Position numbers and translations under genes: made by a program. A stretch of 11,718 nucleotides of DNA from Actinidia chinensis (Eukaryota > Streptophyta > Magnoliopsida > Ericales > Actinidiaceae), in assembly GCA_009663005.1 (NCBI GenBank), contig CM018913.1, forward strand, positions 15,337,246-15,348,963, given 5' to 3'. This document shows, in pieces, positions 7,961 through 11,718 of the stretch (within the stretch, counting starts at the first letter, position 1; each line of letters begins with the position of its first letter). The notes beneath the pieces are model-generated. The model searched no databases. It was given only the letters and a program-made list of their open reading frames with translations, and was not told the origin of the DNA.

Positions 7961-8550
7961 GGTATTAAAGCAGATGAATGGACGAAGAAGCACTGTTGGC
8001 ACAGAGGCACGCAAGCTACCGCAGGAATACCAAAGGATTGTACTTGAAGGATCCATCGAGTGTACAGGAGCGCAGGGACGATGCTTGGCTGGATACGGTG
8101 CGGAAGTCTGGGCCAGTACACGAGAAGTGTGCAACCCCAGTTCAGAGATTCCTGAAGAGCTCAATAGGATAGAGACAGAGCGATGCACAACGACAGCGCG
8201 ACGTCGCCTCGGACAACAAGTCTCTTCACTCAGAATCATTGGCGGTGATCTCTCTAGTCTTGTGCACACAAAGGAGGAGAGATGGAGTCCCGACGCCTTG
8301 CAAGCGACGTACTTTGCAAAGCGCACCATCATCCAGGACCCGGTGGGGTCAGATCAGTGGAGCACCTAGGTGGAGAAGGTGGAAGGCACACTTCACAGGT
8401 TTTGGAATGCAATCACTTCAGTGGAGTGGAGTTGCCCACGGATGAGGGTAACGTATCTCCATACTGTCTTGTAGATTCTTACGTTGGGAGCTGTGACAGA
8501 AGAGTTGATCGGGATGGATAACTTGAAAAAATCGAGTACCCTCCCATGGG
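7960..8550 (+). other. Conserved unrecognised 3' internal region, copy A
   Basis: About 590 bases between the last recognisable pol motif and the polypurine tract. Almost all of the first 480 bases recur in copy B (about 11240-11718). I recognise no integrase, RT or RNase H motif on the + strand. Small open stretches exist in all three + frames and a 173-codon open stretch lies on the - strand (7811-8332), but none is kept in both copies. It could be the 3' end of a deleted pol gene, a non-coding tail or captured sequence. Confidence 0.6.
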
Positions 8551-8553
8551 CCT

Positions 8554-8564
8554 GGGGGGGAAGA
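8554..8564 (+). promoter_or_regulatory. Polypurine tract of copia copy A
   Basis: GGGGGGGAAGA directly precedes the TG at 8566. A purine run abutting an LTR start is the plus-strand primer of LTR retrotransposons, and the GGGAAGATTG pattern resembles the plant copia form 'GTGGGAGATTGTTGGG'. Confidence 0.75.
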
Positions 8565-8591
8565 TTGCGTTGGGGTCAGCCCTATTGATAG

Positions 8592-8691
8592 GCCCAACCC
8601 AAGATTAAAGTCCAGCCCAGATGAAGAGGTAATCACTATGGGCCCAAGCCCAATAGCCTAAGTCCCAGCCCAAATTGACAGTCCAAGCCCA
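8592..8691 (+). promoter_or_regulatory. GCCCA-motif cluster in the presumed U3
   Basis: Six GCCCA motifs lie at 8592, 8615, 8642, 8648, 8668 and 8687, two of them in a GGCCCA context. GGCCCA is the plant 'site II' element bound by TCP factors in many promoters. The position about 210-310 bases upstream of the TATA-like box fits an enhancer role, which is inference. Confidence 0.5.
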
Positions 8692-8706
8692 TGACCCATG
8701 CTACTT

Positions 8707-8739
8707 CTTCTCTTCTTCCTTTCTAGACGCGAAGAGAAG
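8707..8739. repeat. Polypyrimidine/polypurine inverted repeat in the LTR
   Basis: CTTCTCTTC (8707-8715) and GAAGAGAAG (8731-8739) form a perfect 9-bp stem with a 15-base loop, inside a longer strand-biased purine tract (to about 8782). Confidence 0.5.
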
Positions 8740-8901
8740 AGGAGAATGTAAAAGAAGAACAAAGAAGGAAGAGGAGAAGCTCTGATAGCTTCTGTCAGAA
8801 GAAAGCTGCAAGAAGTCCAGATGGGAGGCTCCTCCATTGTCACAGAAGACGGTGGGCTGTAGGGCGTCAGCATGAGCTCAGCGTCTCTTCTCTACTGCCT
8901 C

Positions 8902-8908
8902 TTAAATA
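8902..8908 (+). promoter_or_regulatory. TATA-like box of the copia LTR
   Basis: TTAAATA within CCTCTTAAATAGCC is the best TATA-box candidate in this GC-richer LTR. Transcription would start about 30 bases downstream, near 8935, giving a U3 of about 370 bases. No experimental support can be seen. Confidence 0.5.
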
Positions 8909-8979
8909 GCCAGATGATTGGCCAGAAGAGGAGAGCATAGGGCGGAGCAAGATGTAATCTCTTTGGAGGATTATCCGGG

Positions 8980-9004
8980 TGCACACAGCATGTTGCTGTG
9001 TGCA
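8980..9004. repeat. Perfect 11-bp stem hairpin in the presumed R region
   Basis: TGCACACAGCA (8980-8990) and TGCTGTGTGCA (8994-9004) are exact reverse complements separated by TGT. The hairpin lies about 45 bases after the predicted transcription start, so it would be in the element RNA at one or both ends. Confidence 0.8.
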
Positions 9005-9220
9005 GAGAGGGGCTGGGAGAGAGGGCTGGTGGAGTGCTATGGTGCTAGTGAGACCACCGAGAGCACAGGGGATCTGACGAGAGTGGGCTAGAATGTTGGC
9101 GGTGAGATCTGAGAGAACCAGTAGATGGTGAGAGATGAGTAGAGTGCTGAGAGGTGAGTGAGATGAGCTCCTCCCTAGTGTACTCATTGTAATTCATTAC
9201 GTGTAGTGCATTATTTGTTC

Positions 9221-9262
9221 CTCTCCGTGGATGTAGGCAGATTGGCCTAACCACGTATATCT
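9221..9262 (+). promoter_or_regulatory. Conserved copia LTR motif (CTCCGTGGATGTAGG ... CCACGT)
   Basis: CTCTCCGTGGATGTAGGCAG at 9221-9240, followed by AACCACGT at 9249-9256, is a pattern I recognise from the 3' part of many plant Ty1/copia LTRs. In the family it lies near the R/U5 region, 50-100 bases from the LTR end, as here. Confidence 0.7.
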
Positions 9263-9329
9263 GTGTCTGTGTGTGTGGTTGAATATGGTTAGATGTGGTG
9301 CTGGTGTGCTAGTCCGCTGGCACAACACT

Positions 9330-9344
9330 TGGTATCTTAAGCCA
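9330..9344 (+). promoter_or_regulatory. Primer-binding site of copia copy B (initiator-Met tRNA type)
   Basis: TGGTATC then TTA then AGCCA matches the usual plant PBS TGGTATCAGAGCCA, with AG replaced by TTA. It starts three bases after the LTR CA end at 9327. It primes minus-strand cDNA synthesis; the change in the middle would weaken pairing with tRNA-iMet. Confidence 0.8.
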
Positions 9345-9345
9345 A

Positions 9346-9800
9346 GTCGAGTCAAACGGAAGAGTTACCGGAGCGATTTCGGCGGCGAACGGAACACCGA
9401 TTTTTATTTTCGAATTCTGAACCAAAATCCAGAAGTGCTCAAAAAATGGCAATTTGACAGCATACCTACGCCAGATTCGTCCTCGTCTGCAGCGAAGCCT
9501 CCAGCAGAGAACCAACCGCGTCAAAATCGACTCCGACGAGCCCTCACAGCGCCGCCTGAAGTTCGGGCGGCGTCAGATCCACGCGCGCCAGAGGAAGACG
9601 AACGATGTCTTCCCCACGCGCCCCACGCGCCCCAACGAGGATGGAGACTGCTGGCCTTCCAAACAATGATGAACATAAATGATTACAAAGAAAAAAAGGA
9701 AAAGAAAAAAAATAAAGTTTTTTAAAAGGAATCATTATGTTGGGAAATGATGGTATCATTGTTGAATATTGTTTACCCTTCCTCCCCCAGCCTAGCCCAC
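9346..9800 (+). other. 5' leader of copy B: GC-rich block then A-rich tract
   Basis: No convincing gene. An open stretch (9273-9725, 150 codons) runs through the LTR end and the PBS, so it is probably chance. The block 9470-9660 is GC-rich compared with its surroundings, has a 7-bp hairpin (9550-9572) and a tandem CCACGCGCC pair (about 9613-9632). It is followed by an A-rich tract (about 9685-9715) ending in AATAAAG, then T- and C-rich sequence. Retroelement leaders often carry RNA packaging signals; that role is a guess here. Confidence 0.55.
9550..9572. repeat. GC hairpin in the copy B leader
   Basis: CGCCGCC (9550-9556) and GGCGGCG (9566-9572) form a perfect 7-bp GC-only stem with a 9-base loop. 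Confidence 0.6.
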
Positions 9801-9803
9801 CCA

Positions 9804-9983
9804 GCCGTTGTTCCGTGCCAACTGAAGCTGTTGACTGGTCAAAACTGAAGCCGTTGACCAGTCAAACCCAAGCCGTTTGACAAGCCAGCCGTTGACGCGT
9901 CAACACGAGCCGTTGACCATTAGCCTATTTGCGCCGTCAGTCCCTTGAACCGTTGACTGGTCAACCCTTGACCAAGTTTTGAC
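9804..9983 (+). repeat. TTGAC/GTCAA (W-box-like) repeat array in the copy B leader
   Basis: About seven imperfect units with the core GCCGTTGAC(nn)GTCAA start near 9804, 9827, 9850, 9872, 9888, 9909 and 9949. TTGAC occurs at 9831, 9854, 9877, 9892, 9913, 9953, 9968 and 9979. GTCAA occurs at 9838, 9861, 9899 and 9960, so several units are near-palindromes (TTGACCAGTCAA, TTGACGCGTCAA). TTGAC(C/T) is the W-box core recognised by plant WRKY factors. The end of the same array is seen at 6726-6743 in copy A. Confidence 0.8.
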
Positions 9984-10002
9984 CGAAAGTGAAAATATTG
10001 CA

Positions 10003-10102
10003 CTTTTAGTCCCTTACCTTTCTGGTATTTTCAATTTGGTCCCTGAGTTTGGAAAATTGGCAATTAGTCCCTGACGTCTCTGATTTATCAATTTGGGGTC
10101 CC
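10003..10102 (+). repeat. Leader tandem repeat, copy B (four units)
   Basis: Cores related to TTGGTCCCTGA start at 10003, 10033, 10062 and 10090 (spacing 30, 29 and 28), more regular than in copy A. This is the same position and unit count as 6761-6863. Confidence 0.75.
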
Positions 10103-10209
10103 AAAGGCTGAGTTCTTGACAAAAGCCCTTTCTGAGTTTTTCTTCGGCAATTTCGGATTCCATCCGCGAGCGTTTTCAGAAATTTTGCTTCCATATTTTG
10201 GAGAAGTAG

Positions 10210-10830
10210 ATGCGGAGTCATTTGAGAGCCCGATCAAGCTTGTCAGATACGGATTACTCCCTGTGGAAAACCGATGGATGAAGGACACAGAAGAGATGTT
10301 CCAGAAAACAATTGGGCAGTATCGACAATGGCATTGGACAATCGAGGTGTTCCATCATGTAGAACGATGGACAGCTGTCTATAGATCATACCAATAAGAT
10401 AATGCATGGAACACAGGGGTGTTCCAACAATGTAGCACTATGAATCGCGTTCTCATGGGTTGTGGAACGCAAATTGGAGGAGATGTACCCGCGGAGAAGA
10501 CATCTCAGACACATCTTATTGAGAAGGCTTGTTTGACAAGTACTTTCAGAGAGGGACTTACTTGGCGGAACAAACTAGCAGTTTCCAGAGAGCCAAGGAA
10601 GAGTCAAGAGAAGAGGCCAGAGAAGAGGTCTCAGGAGAGGTCGTCAGAACATAGAGGGCTAGAGACTAAGAGGGGGAAAGGTCAGGCAGATGATGGCGGA
10701 TGGCAATCATGAGGTCGCTTTAAAGGGCTTTTATTGGGGCGACCAGGAGGGACAAAAGGGAAGTGTCCAAAGAACTAGGCACAAGATCTGCTTCAGAGGC
10801 CGAAACAAAAAGCCCAATGATGGCTTGTGG
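10210..10830 (+). pseudogene. gag: Copia-type Gag remnant, copy B
   Basis: The ATG at 10210 corresponds to that at 6970 in copy A but lacks one G directly after it. The copia Gag N-terminal motif is clear at 10246-10272: DTDYSLWKT (family Y..W). EVFHHVE follows near 10344-10364, then a tandem duplication. AEKTSQTHL comes at about 10491-10517, and 'FREG' near 10544-10556 matches the 'F.EG.S..EH' segment of the family. A Lys/Arg/Glu-rich stretch (10595-10680) leads to GFYWGDQEG and then KCPK-like sequence (about 10727-10770), where the two Cys of the knuckle read Gly and Trp. The frame is broken several times. Confidence 0.76.
10319..10457 (+). repeat. Tandem duplication inside gag, copy B
   Basis: Unit 1 (about 10319-10382) and unit 2 (about 10397-10457) match the 63-bp duplication of copy A. 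Here they are separated by 14 bases (AGATCATACCAATA) that look like a partial unit start. Confidence 0.7.
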
Positions 10831-10867
10831 TATGAGAGTGATGCTTCTCCGAAAGACCGCTCAGGGG

Positions 10868-10874
<7 letters not shown>

Positions 10875-10910
<36 letters not shown>

Positions 10911-10921
10911 TCCTTGTGGCG

Positions 10922-10958
<37 letters not shown>

Positions 10959-11240
10959 AATTTTTCGGATGGCTAACGATGCGATTTGTTTTGCAGCGAG
11001 ACAGTCCCGGTTCGCATGGCAGAAGCGGAAATCCATGAAGGTGACGCGGGGTAAGGCATGTTTCATTGAGATGCAGGAGTCGAGCAAGATCCTTTGACGA
11101 GCCATGGAAAGGAACAACTCAGAGTTTCCAAGGAAACCTGGCGACTGAACATCTGGTCAGCGAGAAGGAAGACGGGAAGGTCTATAACCGTGACTGAGGG
11201 GAGAATTCCGACAGGAGAGTCTGCTGGTCCGACATGGTCC
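10875..11240 (+). pseudogene. pol: Copia protease and GAG-pre-integrase-like remnant, copy B
   Basis: The protease active site is better kept than in copy A: DWISDSGIAY is read in one frame at 10881-10910, with Asp-Ser-Gly at 10893-10901. RMANDAIC follows at about 10967-10990 and SMKVT at about 11031-11045, the copia segment ahead of 'VRHVP'. VSKETWRL near 11127-11150 and the 'RIPTGESAG' stretch near 11201-11227 match the GAG-pre-integrase-like end in copy A. As in copy A, no integrase core follows. The frame changes at least three times across the domain. Confidence 0.76.
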
Positions 11241-11378
11241 AGTGGTATTAGCAAGATGATGGGTCGAAAGAAAGCAACTGTTGCACAAGGGCAGCGCACA
11301 AGCTAGCGCAGAGGGTGTGAATACCAGAGGAGTTGTACTTGACTGGGATCCAGAGTGGTGTTACAAGGCAGAGCCATG

Positions 11379-11413
<35 letters not shown>

Positions 11414-11718
11414 ACACGAGAAGACACGCACCCTCAGTGCAGGATAGTCATGAAGAGCCAGCAGGCAGACGAGACAGAGTCGACTGCACACTACAGGCCG
11501 CGACGCGCCGGAACAAGTCTCTTTCACCTCAAGACAGTGGGCGTGATCTCTCTAAGTTGTGCAACAAAAGAGGAGAGATGGAGTCACACGACTTGCACCA
11601 AAGCGACGTACGTTGCAGCGCTATCCCCCGGTGGGTAGGGAGCAAGAGCACCTAGGGGCGAAGCATGAAGGCACTCAGGTTTGGAAATGCAATCACTTTC
11701 AGTGGAAGTGGAAGTTGC
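11240..11718 (+). other. Conserved unrecognised 3' internal region, copy B (cut by window end)
   Basis: Corresponds to about 7960-8440 in copy A. Two overlapping open stretches exist (11281-11655 and 11333-11638), but neither matches a frame kept in copy A. I recognise no domain. Confidence 0.55.

Larger units (their letters stand above)
6719..8565 (+). mobile_element. Copia-type non-autonomous element, copy A internal region (5' part missing)
   Basis: From the gap to the LTR at 8566, this region matches copy B (about 9948-11718) nearly throughout, with many small indels. It carries the end of the TTGAC repeat array, a four-unit leader repeat, a Gag remnant, a degenerate zinc knuckle, a protease remnant, a GAG-pre-integrase-like stretch, a conserved unrecognised tail and a polypurine tract. 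No integrase core, reverse transcriptase or RNase H motif is visible, although autonomous copia elements carry about 3 kb of pol after the protease. Its own 5' LTR would lie in or beyond the gap. The protein motifs place it in Ty1/copia, and the missing enzymes make it non-autonomous. Confidence 0.82.
8566..9327 (+). mobile_element. Copia-type LTR (762 bp) shared by copies A and B
   Basis: It begins TGCGTTGGGG right after a polypurine tract and ends CACAACA just before a primer-binding site, giving TG...CA ends with an imperfect TGTTG/CAACA inverted match. It therefore serves both as the 3' LTR of copy A and as the 5' LTR of copy B. From left to right it holds a GCCCA-rich segment, a purine/pyrimidine inverted repeat, a TATA-like element, a strong hairpin, and the CTCCGTGGATGTAGG...CCACGT motif typical of plant copia LTRs. 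The exact left edge could be off by a few bases. Confidence 0.85.
9328..11718 (+). mobile_element. Copia-type non-autonomous element, copy B internal region (3' end beyond window)
   Basis: It starts at the PBS, carries about 880 bases of leader, then Gag, protease and GAG-pre-integrase-like remnants, and ends in the same unrecognised 3' region as copy A. By comparison with copy A, about 125 more bases should remain before its polypurine tract and 3' LTR, giving an internal region near 2.5 kb and an element near 4 kb. Divergence from copy A is mostly one- to three-base indels plus substitutions. The two copies are in direct orientation. Confidence 0.82.

Noticed and set aside
7811..8332. 173-codon open frame on the - strand
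   Set aside because: It is antisense to the copia pol remnant and unrecognised region, has no known domain, and is not kept in the matching part of copy B.
9262..9278. TG-repeat microsatellite near the LTR end
   Set aside because: Too short (a few TG units) to call as a repeat locus.
9273..9725. 150-codon open frame on the + strand
   Set aside because: It runs through the LTR end and the primer-binding site, where retroelements do not encode protein, and it ends in an A-rich tract.
6761..10102. A CRISPR-like array, because of the short spaced repeats in the leaders
   Set aside because: Units are imperfect, only four per cluster, without unique spacers, and lie inside plant retrotransposon leaders.

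Overview
The window looks like nuclear DNA from a plant, most likely an angiosperm, made almost entirely of decayed LTR retrotransposons. The evidence is plant-type Ty3/gypsy and Ty1/copia protein motifs, a primer-binding site resembling the complement of initiator-Met tRNA, and the plant copia LTR motif CTCCGTGGATGTAGG. I see no intact host gene, tRNA, rRNA, CRISPR array or bacterial feature. A run of exactly 100 Ns (6619-6718) is a scaffold gap that splits the window in two.

Left part (1-6618): one heavily frameshifted Ty3/gypsy internal region on the + strand. Its order is Gag with a CCHC-like knuckle (about 1-910), aspartic protease (about 1107-1520), reverse transcriptase (about 1700-2640), RNase H (about 2640-3200), and integrase zinc-binding domain plus the start of the integrase core (about 5945-6618). 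The motif set suggests a chromovirus of the Tekay/Del type. Between RNase H and integrase the pol region is split by a 2,710-bp AT-rich block (3226-5935). This block starts TGTCATGACCC, ends GGGGTCATTAGCCA and is flanked by TTAA on both sides (ATTAAT is shared across the junctions). It is best read as a solo LTR of a second, long-LTR element nested in the first.

Right part (6719-11718): two copies, A and B, of the same unusual Ty1/copia-type element, in tandem on the + strand and sharing one 762-bp LTR (8566-9327). Copy A is internal region plus polypurine tract plus LTR. The same LTR is followed by a primer-binding site and the leader of copy B, which runs off the window. Each internal region holds a repeat-rich leader, a Gag with an unusual 63-bp internal tandem duplication, a degenerate zinc knuckle, a protease (D-S-G visible in B) and a GAG-pre-integrase-like stretch. 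After that comes about 500 bp of shared sequence I do not recognise, then the polypurine tract. Integrase core, reverse transcriptase and RNase H are absent, so this looks like a non-autonomous copia family of roughly 4 kb.

The most interesting signals not explained by protein coding are in the copia family. They are an array of TTGAC/GTCAA (W-box-like) repeats in the leader, a four-unit 'TTGGTCCCTGA' repeat before gag in both copies, a perfect 11-bp stem hairpin in the presumed transcribed part of the LTR, a cluster of GCCCA motifs in the presumed U3, and the Gag tandem duplication shared by both copies. Frameshifts are so dense in every coding remnant that either great age or uncorrected long-read indels (or both) must be considered.
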